From Planotetraspora phitsanulokensis (lineage in GTDB: Bacteria > Actinomycetota > Actinomycetes > Streptosporangiales > Streptosporangiaceae): a stretch of DNA of 64,000 bases. Positions 1-9,060 of this stretch are shown here, piece after piece. The notes under the pieces are model-generated. The model had not been told where the DNA came from and made no database searches. It was given only the letters and a program-made list of their open reading frames with translations. Both the position numbers and the translations under genes were made by a program. Numbering within the stretch: the first letter of the stretch is position 1; every line of letters starts with the position of its first letter. The DNA is taken from the NCBI RefSeq assembly GCF_016863295.1, contig NZ_BOOP01000019.1:1-64000 (forward strand), written 5' to 3'.

Positions 1-7
1 CCTAGAA

Positions 8-70
8 AGCGCCGATCGGATCGGGGCGTTCTGGCTGTTCAGGTGCTGTGGTCAGGGGCAGGGTCGAACT
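8..70 (-). repeat. Partial tRNA-Phe 3'-end/terminator copy (att-like remnant)
   Basis: This stretch matches the region just downstream of, and the last bases of, the intact tRNA-Phe gene at 27926-27999. It carries the remains of the hairpin, the spacer and the acceptor/T-arm end, and homology stops at about base 70, inside the T-arm. It is the shortest and leftmost of four such copies, and reads as an old attachment-site remnant of an integrated element. The window starts here, so what lies beyond is unknown. Confidence 0.6.
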
Positions 71-151
71 CATCGCGGTAGGTGAACGGAGCCTGCGAAT
101 CGGCCGCTGGGTTGAGCCGGAGCCCACTGGCACTGGTAGATCCTTCACCCT

Positions 152-1213
152 CTACCTGCTGCTCGCCGCCAGCGCGGCCGGCCGGGGGAAGCGTGCGACG
201 AACCGTGCTCCGGAGGGGCTGTCTTCGATAGTGAGGGTGCCGCCATGGGCTTCGGCGATCTGCCGGGCGATAGGCAGGCCCAGGCCGCTGCCGCCGGCGT
301 CCTTGGCACGCGCGTCTTGCAGGCGGGCGAAGCGCTGGAAAATGATTTCCCGATGCTCGGTCGGCACCCCGCTCCCGTCGTCGTAGACCTCCAGCACCGC
401 CGCGTCGCCCCGGTGCTCGACAGTGACCGTGACGATGGAGCGGGCGTGGCGTTCGGCGTTGTCAAGAAGGTTGTGCAGCAGCCGCTCCAAGCTGATCCGC
501 TCGCCGTTGACCATCACGCCGCTGCTGAACCTCCTGACCACCCTGAGCGTGCTTCTCTGGTGGTCGCGCTGCCGGTGGTCGAGTTCGCCGTCCACCAGGA
601 CGGCGAGGTTGAGCAGGTCGTACTGACCGATGATGCCCGCGTCAAGTCGTGAGATGTCCAGCAGGTTGGTCACTAAGTCCTGTAGCCGCTCGACGGACTC
701 CAGCAGCCTGTCGCCGGTTTCCACCCAGTCGGTCTCCTCCGGCTTCATGAGTGCGTCCTCGATCTCGGTACGCATGGCTGCGAGAGGGTTGCGCAGGTCA
801 TGGGAGGCGTCCGAGGCGAACCTCAACTGCTGCTGAATCGCCGTCTGGGCCCATTCCAACGTCTGGTTGGTGACTTGTGCGAGTTCCTTGAACTCGTCGT
901 CATGGCGCGGCAGCGGAACCCGCTCGCTGAGATTGGAAGGCCGGATCATGGCGAGTTTTCCGCTGATGGCACACACCGGCTGGAGGGTCTTGCTCATCAT
1001 CCAGTACGTCCCTAGCGCGGTGGCCGCGATCAGCAGGAGTGAACCGCCGATGAGTCCGGCCAGGACGGCCGCGCTTCCATAGAGCGGAGGCTGGGGGGCG
1101 TCCATCAGCAGCAGCAGGGTGGCGGAAACGCAGACCAACGCCACGACCGCACTCGCCACGGTGGTCACACGGGTTTTGATGGAGTAGTGATGCCATGCGC
1201 TCAAGGTGATCAC
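152..1213 (-). CDS. Membrane sensor histidine kinase (orphan)
   Basis: A 353-residue two-component sensor kinase. Two membrane segments (about residues 15-37 and 47-72) flank a very short outer loop of about ten residues, so it probably senses within or near the membrane. A HAMP-like linker follows, then the HisKA dimerisation helix with the phospho-acceptor His138 in the motif SHDLRNP. The ATPase domain has an N-box (LLDNAERH), G1 (DDGSGVP), F-box (FQRFAR) and G2 (GSGLGLPI). The GTG start overlaps the stop of the upstream 92-codon frame as GTGA, suggesting translational coupling. No response regulator lies nearby, which is unusual because this class normally follows an OmpR-type regulator. 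The partner may have been lost or lie elsewhere. Confidence 0.88.
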   Translation of the reverse strand: MITLSAWHHYSIKTRVTTVASAVVALVCVSATLLLLMDAPQPPLYGSAAVLAGLIGGSLLLIAATALGTYWMMSKTLQPVCAISGKLAMIRPSNLSERVPLPRHDDEFKELAQVTNQTLEWAQTAIQQQLRFASDASHDLRNPLAAMRTEIEDALMKPEETDWVETGDRLLESVERLQDLVTNLLDISRLDAGIIGQYDLLNLAVLVDGELDHRQRDHQRSTLRVVRRFSSGVMVNGERISLERLLHNLLDNAERHARSIVTVTVEHRGDAAVLEVYDDGSGVPTEHREIIFQRFARLQDARAKDAGGSGLGLPIARQIAEAHGGTLTIEDSPSGARFVARFPRPAALAASSR

Positions 1214-1488
1214 CCATAGCCCCGGATGTGGCTGTGGACAGACAGCACAGGATCGAGGTCGACGCCGTGCTCGACGGTACGGGACAGCGTCGCGAGCGCC
1301 TGTTCTGAAGGGCTTCCGGGGGCGACTGTCCGGCGGAGACCGGAGTAGACCAGCCCCGCCTGCCTGGGAATGGTGACCTTACGCCGGGCGCGCAAGAATT
1401 CCCCGATGACGCCCAGGGCGTGGACCCCGATCCGGGTGGTCCTGCCCTCGTGGGTCACCGTTCGGGCGGCAAGGTTATTACAGCCCAT
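1210..1488 (-). CDS. Small hypothetical protein upstream of the histidine kinase
   Basis: A 92-codon frame with strong third-position GC, ending in a GTGA overlap with the histidine kinase start. I recognise no domain. It is basic, with no signal peptide or membrane segment. It could be the end of a gene truncated during island formation, since the response regulator expected here is absent. Codon use and coupling are the only support. Confidence 0.38.
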   Translation of the reverse strand: MGCNNLAARTVTHEGRTTRIGVHALGVIGEFLRARRKVTIPRQAGLVYSGLRRTVAPGSPSEQALATLSRTVEHGVDLDPVLSVHSHIRGYG

Positions 1489-1801
1489 TTAGCGACTGTA
1501 TGTCGGAATCTGCCGAATAGGGTGTGAGTGCTGCTCCCAGTCAACGTGTTCCGGAAGATCCGGGTTATGCGTGACCCTGACGACGGCGCCACAAGCGCGC
1601 CGGCCCCTGAGATCGACGTGCCGGATGGACTGGCCTCCGATCACGTCCCGGAGCCCGATCGGCTCCCCCGCCGCTTCGGCCGCCTCGCCTCCCAGCGATC
1701 GCCCACATCTGTCGCAGCGATGAACCGCGAGCCGCCAGAGCGAGCAGCCGTGGTCGGGCGGCTTCTCATTCGCCGCGTGCCCGGCCACGCCGCCCCTTCG
1801 T
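1489..1801. other. Intergenic stretch, no convincing gene
   Basis: A minus-strand frame (1489-1788) contains one CxxC pair but has no recognisable family, weak codon bias towards its 3' end and no clear ribosome binding site. I see no repeats or RNA genes here. It may be decayed island DNA. Confidence 0.4.
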
Positions 1802-2527
1802 TCAGCCTTGTACGTGGCCGACGGCGTCGAAGACGGCTGCGGCCACTGCGTCGGGCTGGGACGCCCCGATGGCGTGGGAGGCGCCCGCGATCTCGCGGGT
1901 TCCGCGCGAGCCGGCGCGTTCGGCCATGAACCTCAGCGCCTCGGCTGGGATGTTGAGGTCGCGATCGCCGTGGACGAACCAGGACGGCTTGGCACGCCAG
2001 CCCGGCTCGCTCACCGTCAGCCCGTCGGTCAGCGCCTGTTCGGTCACCGGCCGCTGGGTCGCCGCCATGAGGGCGGCCTCATCGGCGTCGAGATCGGCGC
2101 AGAACTGGTGGTGGAACCTGTCCTCGGCGATCCGGAACTCGTTGCCGCCGGAGGCGACGGGGTAGGCGACCAGCGCGCCGCCGAGAGTGCTGCCCTCGAA
2201 CTTGCCGGACAGCAGCAGCGCGCTCTCTCCGGGCTCGGGCGTGAAGGCGGCGACGTACACGAGGGCCTGCACGGCGTCGTTGCCGGACGCCGCCTGGCTG
2301 ATCACCATGCCGCCGTAGGAGTGGCCGACCAGGACGACCGGCCGTCCGATGCCGGCGATGACGTCGCGCACGTAGGCGGCGTCGCCCTCCACGCTCCGCA
2401 ACGGGTTGGCTGCCGCGACGGCGGTCAGCCCGCGGCCGTGCAGACGCTGGATGACGCGGTTCCAGCTCGCCGACTCGGCGAAGGCGCCGTGGACGAGGAC
2501 GACGACGGGCTGTTCTGTGGTGGTCAT
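1802..2527 (-). CDS. Alpha/beta-hydrolase
   Basis: A 241-residue cytoplasmic alpha/beta-hydrolase. It has the early oxyanion-hole motif VLVHGAF, the nucleophile elbow GHSYGG with Ser70, and a C-terminal catalytic His in GASHAIGAS. The length fits the family, and the substrate cannot be read from sequence. It resembles the secreted hydrolase at 3719-4522: both have HGA(F/W), NPLR and GHSYGG at matching spacing, so they are paralogues. Its start overlaps the stop of the esterase remnant (2524-2844) as ATGA, so the two were once coupled in one minus-strand operon with the SDR gene upstream. Confidence 0.85.
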   Translation of the reverse strand: MTTTEQPVVVLVHGAFAESASWNRVIQRLHGRGLTAVAAANPLRSVEGDAAYVRDVIAGIGRPVVLVGHSYGGMVISQAASGNDAVQALVYVAAFTPEPGESALLLSGKFEGSTLGGALVAYPVASGGNEFRIAEDRFHHQFCADLDADEAALMAATQRPVTEQALTDGLTVSEPGWRAKPSWFVHGDRDLNIPAEALRFMAERAGSRGTREIAGASHAIGASQPDAVAAAVFDAVGHVQG

Positions 2528-2844
2528 GAGTTCGCCTTTCCGAAGGTCAGGGCGGCCTCGAGTACCTCGATGGCCTGGGCGACGGCGGCGCCTGCCGCCG
2601 CGGTCGAGCGGACGGGGTTGAGCATCATGAAGTCGTGCAGGGTGCCGTTGTGGCGGACGCTGGTGGTGGGCACCCCTGCCGCGGTCAGCTTCCGGGCGTA
2701 GGCCTCACCCTCGTCGCGCAGCACGTCGTTCTCGTCGACGAACGCGGGCTGCAGGCCTTCGAGGTCGTCCAGGGTGGCGCGCAGCGGTGAGACCGTGATC
2801 TCGGCGCGGACCCTCACGGCGCTTCTGGCCGCCCACGAACTCAC
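2524..2844 (-). pseudogene. C-terminal remnant of an alpha/beta-hydrolase fold-3 esterase
   Basis: The frame encodes only the last third of a lipase/esterase of the hormone-sensitive-lipase type (alpha/beta-hydrolase fold 3). It keeps the acid-containing segment DENDVLRDEGEAYA and the catalytic-His segment GTLHDFM, which are characteristic of that family. The HGGG oxyanion motif and the GxSxG nucleophile, which need about 200 more residues, are missing. The preceding bases run directly into the end of the SDR gene. A deletion therefore removed the front of the gene. Confidence 0.75.
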
Positions 2845-2874
2845 CGACGAGGTGAGCGCCGCCGTCCGCCCGGG

Positions 2875-3663
2875 TCACAGGGTGCCGATCAGACCGCCGT
2901 CGATGACGAAGTCCGCGCCCGTGACGTTGCCGGCGCGCTCGCTGGCGAGCAGGACGACGAGGTCGGCGACCTCGTCCGGGCGGGTGAACCGGCCGGTGAC
3001 CGAGTCGGCGGCGGCCTGCTTCGCGACCGCGTGCGACTCGCCGCCGTTGTGGCGAGCGAGCGTGGCGGCGACGCCGTCCGCGCCGAGCCACAGGTCGGTG
3101 GCGACCGGCCCGGGGCTGACGGTGTTGACCCGGATCCCGTGCGGGCCCAACTCCTTCGACAGGGACTTGCTGAAACTGGCCAGGGCCGCCTTTGCGGCGC
3201 TGTAGTCGATCACCAGCGGGTCCGGCAGCGACGCGTTGACCGAGCTGACGGACACGATCGTGCCGGCGCCGCGGCCGAGCATGAGCGGCAGCGCCTCGCG
3301 GGTGGCGCGCACCGCGGACAGGAAGTTGACGGTCAGGGTGGCGAGCCAGTCCACGTCGGTGACGGACGCGAAGCCGCCGGTGCGCGGGCGTACCGCGCCG
3401 ACGTTGTTGACCAGGATGTCCAGGCCGCCGAAGGCCGCACGTGCGGCCTCGACCAGTTCGGCCGGACCGTCCAGGGTGGCGAGGTCCACCGCGACCGGGC
3501 GGACGCGGCCCCCCGCCGCCAACTCGGACAGCTCGGCGCTGATGTGCCGCGCTCCGGCGGTCACGCTGACGCCCTCTGCGGCGAGCGCCCGGGTGATCGC
3601 CAGCCCGATGCCCTTGCTCGCGCCGGTGACCACGGCGGTCTTGCCTGACAGATGCAGCTCCAT
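2875..3663 (-). CDS. Short-chain dehydrogenase/reductase
   Basis: A 262-residue classical SDR, an NAD(P)-dependent oxidoreductase. The Rossmann motif TGASKGIG is at residues 13-20, NNVGA follows near 90, the catalytic Ser lies in VSVSSVNAS, and the catalytic pair is in YSAAKAAL. The C-terminal segment GADFVIDGG is typical. I chose the ATG at 3663 because AGAAAGG precedes it; the open frame continues upstream without family similarity. It is part of a minus-strand run with hydrolase genes on both sides, suggesting a small catabolic or resistance module. The substrate is unknown. Confidence 0.88.
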   Translation of the reverse strand: MELHLSGKTAVVTGASKGIGLAITRALAAEGVSVTAGARHISAELSELAAGGRVRPVAVDLATLDGPAELVEAARAAFGGLDILVNNVGAVRPRTGGFASVTDVDWLATLTVNFLSAVRATREALPLMLGRGAGTIVSVSSVNASLPDPLVIDYSAAKAALASFSKSLSKELGPHGIRVNTVSPGPVATDLWLGADGVAATLARHNGGESHAVAKQAAADSVTGRFTRPDEVADLVVLLASERAGNVTGADFVIDGGLIGTL

Positions 3664-3718
3664 GACGGGCCTTTCTGCGGGACGCGGCCCCGCCCCTGGG
3701 GCGGGGCCGCGTGCGGGT

Positions 3719-4522
3719 TCAGCGGACGGACTTGGCGGCGGCGATGATGACGTCCACCACGGCCTGCGGCCGGGACAACATCGACAGGTGCGACGCGGCG
3801 ACCTCGGTGACATGGCTGTGCGCCCGGTTCGCCATGGTGAGCTGCAGCGACGGCGGCAGGATGCCGTCCTTCGTGCCTACCAGGTACCAGCTCGGCAGCT
3901 TCTTCCAGGCGGGCGGCCCGGACGGCTCCTGCAGCGCGCTCAGCGCGATCGGGCGCTGCTCGGCGGCCAGCCGGGCGGCCGTGGCGGCCGGCAGATCACC
4001 GGCGAACGCTTGCGGGAACACCGCCGGCTTGATGTAGAGGTCGACGTCTCCGGCCGGCGCCCCAGGGTAGGCCACGACGTCGAACAGCGCGCTGGGGTCG
4101 CCGCCGCCCTGCAGCCCGAGGACCGTCTCGCCCTCGTCGGGCGCGAACGCGTTGACGTAGACGAGCGCCTTCACGTCGGGGTCGGTGCCGGCCGCGTTGG
4201 TCACGACCGCGCCGCCGTAGGAGTGGCCGACCAGGACGACCGGGCCGCTGGTCCGCTGGGCGAGGAACGCCGACAGGTACGCGGCGTCGCCGCTGAGCCC
4301 GCGCAGCGGGTTGGGCGCGGCGAGCACGGTGTACCCGAGCCGTTGCAGCCGGCCGGTCACGTCCGACCAGCTCGACGCGTCGGCCCAGGCGCCGTGCACG
4401 AGAACGATGGTCGGCTTAGGGCGGTCGGGACGGCTGGCGGCCGATGCCGGGACGCCGAGCGTGAACAGGGCGAGGACGGCCAGCGCGATCATCACACCGC
4501 GCCGGCGGAGGGGGTTCATCAT
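3719..4522 (-). CDS. Secreted alpha/beta-hydrolase
   Basis: A 267-residue exported hydrolase. The N-terminus has basic residues, a hydrophobic core (about 10-24) and an ASA-type signal peptidase site near residue 29. The mature part has VLVHGAW, the nucleophile Ser101 in GHSYGG, and a C-terminal His in ASHLSML. It is a paralogue of the cytoplasmic hydrolase at 1802-2527 and belongs to the group often annotated as salicylate-esterase-like. It lies upstream of the SDR gene on the same strand (55 bp gap), so co-transcription is likely. Confidence 0.85.
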   Translation of the reverse strand: MMNPLRRRGVMIALAVLALFTLGVPASAASRPDRPKPTIVLVHGAWADASSWSDVTGRLQRLGYTVLAAPNPLRGLSGDAAYLSAFLAQRTSGPVVLVGHSYGGAVVTNAAGTDPDVKALVYVNAFAPDEGETVLGLQGGGDPSALFDVVAYPGAPAGDVDLYIKPAVFPQAFAGDLPAATAARLAAEQRPIALSALQEPSGPPAWKKLPSWYLVGTKDGILPPSLQLTMANRAHSHVTEVAASHLSMLSRPQAVVDVIIAAAKSVR

Positions 4523-4536
4523 GATGGATCCAGCTC

Positions 4537-4611
4537 TCAGTCGAGGAAGGCGAGCAGACGCCGGGTGAGTTCGGCCGGATGTTCTTCGTAGATCCAGTTC
4601 AGAGCGACTGG
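4537..4611 (-). pseudogene. C-terminal scrap of another alpha/beta-hydrolase
   Basis: Read on the minus strand, these bases encode a peptide ending HPAELTRRLLAFLD before a stop. This is the usual C-terminal helix of haloalkane-dehalogenase-like or other alpha/beta-hydrolases. No start or body precedes it; upstream bases merge into the end of the hydrolase at 4599-5390. It looks like the residue of a deleted gene. The identification rests on a short peptide. Confidence 0.4.
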
Positions 4612-5390
4612 CGGGCGAGCCAGGCCAGCGTGAAGTCGGCGACCTCGCGCCAGCCGCCGTCGATGGTGAGCGAATGTGCCCGGTCAGGGAATTCGTGGAA
4701 GTCGGTCACCGCGCTGGAGTGCCGGTACTGCTTCAGGGTGGACAGGGTCACGGCCTCGGGCACGGTGTGGTCCCGGCCGCCGGTGATCAGCAGCAGCGGC
4801 CCGCGGGCCTCGTTCCCGGTCGCCACCTTGGCGGGCGAGTGCGGGTCGAAGTTGGCCGCCGCGGCCTCGAACAGCGGCTTCCCGGGCGCCGGGATGCTCC
4901 AGCGCCGGTACAGCTCGGCGGACTCCTCCTCGGATACGGCGTTGCCGAAGGCGTACCGGAACTGCTCCTCGGTGAGCGACACGGCGCGGTTGCGGTTGGC
5001 CGGGTTGCGGAACACCGGCAGCGCCGAGCGCAGCGCGGTCAGCGGCACCGGCAGCACGCCCTTGATCTGCGCGGCGTCGATCGCGACGGCGGCGGCCGCG
5101 AGGTCCAGCCCGAGCAGCTTCTGGGCGATCATGCCGCCGAACGAGTGGCCGATCAGGATCGGCCGTTCCGGCAGACCATTGATGATCTTCGCGTAGTGCT
5201 CGACGACGTCGTCGATGCCGTGACCGGCGATGGCGTCCGGGTTCGCCCGGGACTCCTCGACGGTCGCGCCGTCGCCGGGCCAGCCGGGCGCGCTCGGCGT
5301 GTAGCCGGCCTCCTGGAACAGGTCGGTCCAGGCGGTCCAGGAGGTGGCGTGCAGCCACAGTCCGTGGATGAAGATGACGGGAGTGCTCAT
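4599..5390 (-). CDS. Alpha/beta-hydrolase
   Basis: A 263-residue soluble alpha/beta-hydrolase. It has FIHGLW near the N-terminus, the nucleophile Ser83 in GHSFGG, an acid in GGRDHTVP and the catalytic His in DRAHSLT. Its architecture is that of lysophospholipase-like esterases, and it differs from the two HGA-type hydrolases nearby. It is the first gene of the minus-strand hydrolase/SDR run. A 160 bp gap separates it from the LuxR-type gene at 5551, which could be its regulator. Confidence 0.85.
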   Translation of the reverse strand: MSTPVIFIHGLWLHATSWTAWTDLFQEAGYTPSAPGWPGDGATVEESRANPDAIAGHGIDDVVEHYAKIINGLPERPILIGHSFGGMIAQKLLGLDLAAAAVAIDAAQIKGVLPVPLTALRSALPVFRNPANRNRAVSLTEEQFRYAFGNAVSEEESAELYRRWSIPAPGKPLFEAAAANFDPHSPAKVATGNEARGPLLLITGGRDHTVPEAVTLSTLKQYRHSSAVTDFHEFPDRAHSLTIDGGWREVADFTLAWLARQSL

Positions 5391-5550
5391 GGTGACCTCT
5401 CAGGAACGGACGTACGCCCGGAGGATCAGGACGCCGTGCCGAGCGCGGGTGCACCCATCACGCTAGGGATCCGGCCTGCGAGCCACCCCACGTGAACACG
5501 TAGTCCTCGACCATCCGGGCCCCGCACGTCGTGAACCCGCGATTTCGGGC

Positions 5551-6084
5551 TCAGCCGGCCTGGATCGCCATCAGCCGGGCCAGCTCCACCCGGGACCGCA
5601 CCTGGAACTTCCGGAACACCTGCCGCAGGTGGTAGTCGACCGTGTGCGGCGAGATGAACAGCAGGGCGGCCGTCTCCCGGTTGGTGAGCCCCCTGGCGAC
5701 GTGCTCGGCGACGGTCCGTTCCGAATCGGTGAGCCGGGACCAGGTCGGCCCCGCCTCGATCGGCCGGCCCACCAGCCAGATCACCGCGGCGGCCAGGACA
5801 CCGTCGTCGTAGACGCCCTCGCACCGCCCGGTCAGCGTCCCCGACGGCAGGGTCAGCCGCGCGTCCCGCAGCGCCGGCCCGGTGCTCAGCCGCCGCTTGG
5901 CCCATTCCCACAGCAGCGTGCTGTCCGCGGACGTCAGCAGGCCCGCAGCGGCGCTGTTCACGAACATGGTGTGGGCGTCGACGACGGCGACGGGCCCCTT
6001 CGCCTTCCGGCGTACCTCAAGGAAATGCGCGTGCAAAGCCCGATGCCGGCCGGGCCCGGCGGTGTGCGGATCGTGAGCGAGCAC
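5551..6084 (-). CDS. Small LuxR-family transcriptional regulator
   Basis: A 177-residue regulator. The C-terminal 65 residues form a LuxR-type helix-turn-helix (LTDSERTVAEHVARGLTNRE, then SPHTVDYHLRQVFRKF). The N-terminal half resembles the last sensory segment of actinobacterial GAF-LuxR proteins (VVDAHTMFVNSAAAGLL and LLWEWA), so it may be a shortened form of a protein usually near 300 residues. It lies between the hydrolase operon and a large LAL regulator, all on the same strand. No phospho-receiver domain is present. Confidence 0.8.
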   Translation of the reverse strand: MLAHDPHTAGPGRHRALHAHFLEVRRKAKGPVAVVDAHTMFVNSAAAGLLTSADSTLLWEWAKRRLSTGPALRDARLTLPSGTLTGRCEGVYDDGVLAAAVIWLVGRPIEAGPTWSRLTDSERTVAEHVARGLTNRETAALLFISPHTVDYHLRQVFRKFQVRSRVELARLMAIQAG

Positions 6085-6182
6085 CGTTTCCTCCCCCTAC
6101 GTTGACCGGTCGTCCTCATGGAACCGCGCCGGGGCGGGCCGCCGAATCAGGGAAACACCCCAGTGTGTCCAGAGGCCGGGGG

Positions 6183-8984
6183 TCAGCGGGCGGGGCCGTC
6201 CGTGAACAGCTCGCGCAACTGCCGCCGGGAGGTGAGCCGCAGCTTCCGGAAGATCTTGGTGAGGTGGTACTCGACGGTCGAGGTGCTGACGTACAGCCGC
6301 CGGGCGATCTCCGCGTTCGTCGCGCCCTCGGCGGCAAGAGTGGCGATCTTGGTTTCCTGCGGGGTGAGCACGGGGCCGACCGGCGCGGCCGGGGGCGCGA
6401 CCCGCTCGCCGGTCGCGGCGAGCTCTACCCGGACGCGCTCGGTGAAGATCCCGGCGCCCATCGCGGCGAACATCTCGTGCGCGGTGCGCAGCTGCGCCCC
6501 GGCCTCGCCGCGGCGCCGGTGCCGCCTGAGCCATTCGCCGTACAGCAGGTGGGTGCGGGCCAGGTCGATGCGCATCCGGGTACGCCCGAGCAGCTCCAGC
6601 GCCTGCCGGTAGAGCGGCTCCGCGTCGCCGCCGGTCTGCTCGCCGAGCAGCGCTCGGCTGCGCGCGAGCAGGCCGAGTCCCCAGGGCATGGCGCTGATCG
6701 GCGCCCGTTCCTCCAGCCGCGCCAGCGCCAGCCGGGCCGTGTCGGGGTCGCCTGCCCGTACCGCCGCCTCGACCAGGTCGGGCAGCACCCGGTTGCCGTT
6801 GCCCGGCGGGTCGCGGTCGAACAGCGGGCGGGCCCGGTCGAGCGCCTCGCGGTAGTTGCCGAGGCTCAGCTCCAGCACCGTCATGGCCAGGGCGGCCTGG
6901 TTGACCAGGGCCGGAACGTTGTGCACCGCGACGACGGCGATCTGGTCGGCGGCAGCACGGGCCTCCTGCTCCCGGCCCTGCCAGACCAGCTGCTCGATCT
7001 GCCACTGCGAGCCGCCCGGCGGCATCACCCCGCTCATCGCGTACAGGTCGAAGTTCTCGGCGTAGTGCGCGTCGGCGACGGCGAGCCGGCCCGCGCGCAG
7101 CTCGCTGCCGGCGAGCAGGGTGAGCGTCACCCGGAGCGCGTGCAGCGCCCCGCTCTCCCGGCCGGACGCCGCCAGCCGGTGTAGCAGGGTGGACCGGCCC
7201 TGCTCGTCCCAGAGCTCGTCGGCGGCGAGCGCGCCGAGCAGCGCGAGCGGCATGCCCTCCTCGCTGAGCCGCTCCGCCGTGCACAGCTCGGCGACCGCGG
7301 CCCGCATCAGCGGCACCGCGGCCCGGTACCCGGCCGTGACCCGGGTGGCGAACGCCCGGGCCAGCAGGTCGGCCACCGTCCCCGCCGGATCGGCCGGATC
7401 GGCGAGCACGGCACGGGCCACGTCGAGCGGCGTGGTGCCGACCGTCTGCTCCAGCGCGACCATGGCGGTCTCCAGCGCCTCCCGGAGCATCACCCGGGTC
7501 AGCCGCGCGTCCCGGCCGCCGAGCGCGGCGGCGGCGGCCATCAGGATCGCGGGCGCGTGCGCCGCCCCCTCGTCGAAGTTGGTGACGGCGGCGCGCAGCC
7601 GCTCCCCCATCGCCCGGGCGACCGGGGTGTGCAGCAGCGGCCGCGCCTGGTCGAGCAGCCGCCGGACCGCCGCGATGTCCCCGGCGACCAGGAACGCCCC
7701 GGCCGCGGCGAGCAGCCGGCCGCCGCGCGCCGGTGCGTCCGGGCTGAGCTCGGCGGCGCGGGCCAGGAAGGCGGCCTGGGCGGTGTGGCCGCCGCGCGCT
7801 CCGGCCCGCTCGGCGGAGGCTTCCAGGTCCCGGGCGACGCCCTCGTCGGTGCCCGCGGTGGCGGCGGCGAGGTGCCAGGCCCGGGTGTCGGGGTCGAGCA
7901 CGGGGTCGCTGGAGTCCGCCAGCGCGCGGTGCGCGCGGCGGCGATCGGCCGGTGTGGACGCGTTGTAGACCGCGGCCCGGATGAGCGGGTGCCGGAAGGT
8001 GACGCTGCCGCCGGCCAGGTCGCCGAGCAGCAGGATGCCCTCGGCTAGCGCCGGGTCGGCGACCACCGGGGACAGGCCCAGCAGCGCCCCGGCCCGCCAG
8101 AGCAGCGCCTGGTCGTGCGCGGGCGCGATCGAGGCGACGAGCAGCAGCTCCCTGGTGGCCGGGGGCAGCGCCCGGACCTGGCCCAGGAAGTACGTCTCCA
8201 GGTGCGCGCCCAGCGGGAGCCGTACCGGCAGCTCGGTGTGGCCCGCGAGCTGCTCCGGCGAGAGGGCGGTGGCGAGGGTGATGAGCGCGAGCGGGTTGCC
8301 GTCGGTCTGCTCCACCACCCGCTCGGCCACCGAGTCGTCGAGCGGCCCGGCGACGCACTCTGCGAGCAGCCGGCGGGCGGCCGCGTCACGCAGCCCGCGG
8401 ACGGGACGCACCGGCAGGCCCTCGAAGAGTGCGGCCCCGGATTCGCGTAGCGCGACGAGCACCCCGACCCCCTCGGCGTGCAGCCGCCGGCCGACGAACG
8501 CGAGCGCCTGGGCGGAGTCGCGGTCCAGCCAGTGCGCGTCGTCGACGAGGCAGAGCAGTGGCCGGTCGGACGCGATCTCGGCGAGCAGGCTGAGGGTGGC
8601 GAGACCGATCAGGAACTGGTCCGGCGGGGGCCCGTGCATCAGCCCGAACGCCCGCCGCAGGGCGTCGCCCTGGGGACCGGGGATCCGTTCGAGCCGATCG
8701 AGGAACGGCGCGAGAAGGTGGTGCAGCGCGGCGAAGCCGAGCGGAAGCTCGGACTCGACACCGGAGATGGTGATCACCCGCAGCCCCGCGGCCGAGGCCG
8801 CCGCAGCCGCCGTCTGCAGCAGGCGGGTCTTGCCGACGCCCGGCTCGCCGGCGAGGACGAGCGTGTCGCTGAGCCGCGCGCCGAGCCGCCGGATCACCTC
8901 GTCGATCGCGTGTCGTTCCGCGTCCCGGCCGTGCAGCGGCGTGTGCGCCGGCCGGGGTCCCTGAGCGGTGACGTCGTCGGACAC
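6183..8984 (-). CDS. LAL-type LuxR regulator with AAA ATPase domain
   Basis: About 933 residues, a large ATP-binding regulator of the LuxR family (MalT-like STAND type). The N-terminal ATPase has Walker A GEPGVGKTR and Walker B LCLVDDAHWLD. A long alpha-helical TPR-like middle region follows, then a C-terminal LuxR helix-turn-helix beginning LTPQETKIATLAAEG. I prefer the GTG at 8984, preceded by GAGAGGGA, over the ATG at 9011, which has no such site. It is transcribed divergently from a second LAL gene at 9061 across 76 bp. Such proteins usually activate nearby operons, here plausibly the hydrolase/SDR run. Confidence 0.9.
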   Translation of the reverse strand: MSDDVTAQGPRPAHTPLHGRDAERHAIDEVIRRLGARLSDTLVLAGEPGVGKTRLLQTAAAAASAAGLRVITISGVESELPLGFAALHHLLAPFLDRLERIPGPQGDALRRAFGLMHGPPPDQFLIGLATLSLLAEIASDRPLLCLVDDAHWLDRDSAQALAFVGRRLHAEGVGVLVALRESGAALFEGLPVRPVRGLRDAAARRLLAECVAGPLDDSVAERVVEQTDGNPLALITLATALSPEQLAGHTELPVRLPLGAHLETYFLGQVRALPPATRELLLVASIAPAHDQALLWRAGALLGLSPVVADPALAEGILLLGDLAGGSVTFRHPLIRAAVYNASTPADRRRAHRALADSSDPVLDPDTRAWHLAAATAGTDEGVARDLEASAERAGARGGHTAQAAFLARAAELSPDAPARGGRLLAAAGAFLVAGDIAAVRRLLDQARPLLHTPVARAMGERLRAAVTNFDEGAAHAPAILMAAAAALGGRDARLTRVMLREALETAMVALEQTVGTTPLDVARAVLADPADPAGTVADLLARAFATRVTAGYRAAVPLMRAAVAELCTAERLSEEGMPLALLGALAADELWDEQGRSTLLHRLAASGRESGALHALRVTLTLLAGSELRAGRLAVADAHYAENFDLYAMSGVMPPGGSQWQIEQLVWQGREQEARAAADQIAVVAVHNVPALVNQAALAMTVLELSLGNYREALDRARPLFDRDPPGNGNRVLPDLVEAAVRAGDPDTARLALARLEERAPISAMPWGLGLLARSRALLGEQTGGDAEPLYRQALELLGRTRMRIDLARTHLLYGEWLRRHRRRGEAGAQLRTAHEMFAAMGAGIFTERVRVELAATGERVAPPAAPVGPVLTPQETKIATLAAEGATNAEIARRLYVSTSTVEYHLTKIFRKLRLTSRRQLRELFTDGPAR

Positions 8985-9060
8985 GATTCCCTCTCGACGA
9001 TGCGTGCGCATGTGCCGGGGCCCGTTCGACCGGAAGGCGGCACCAGGAGACTATGTCACC

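Noticed and set aside
1210-1488. Response regulator partner for the histidine kinase
   Set aside because: The coupled upstream frame has no receiver aspartate motif or OmpR-type winged helix.
6097-8358. Minus-strand open frame of 753 codons overlapping the LAL regulator in another frame
   Set aside because: It is almost entirely Arg/Ala/Gly/Pro and overlaps the frame with Walker and helix-turn-helix motifs.
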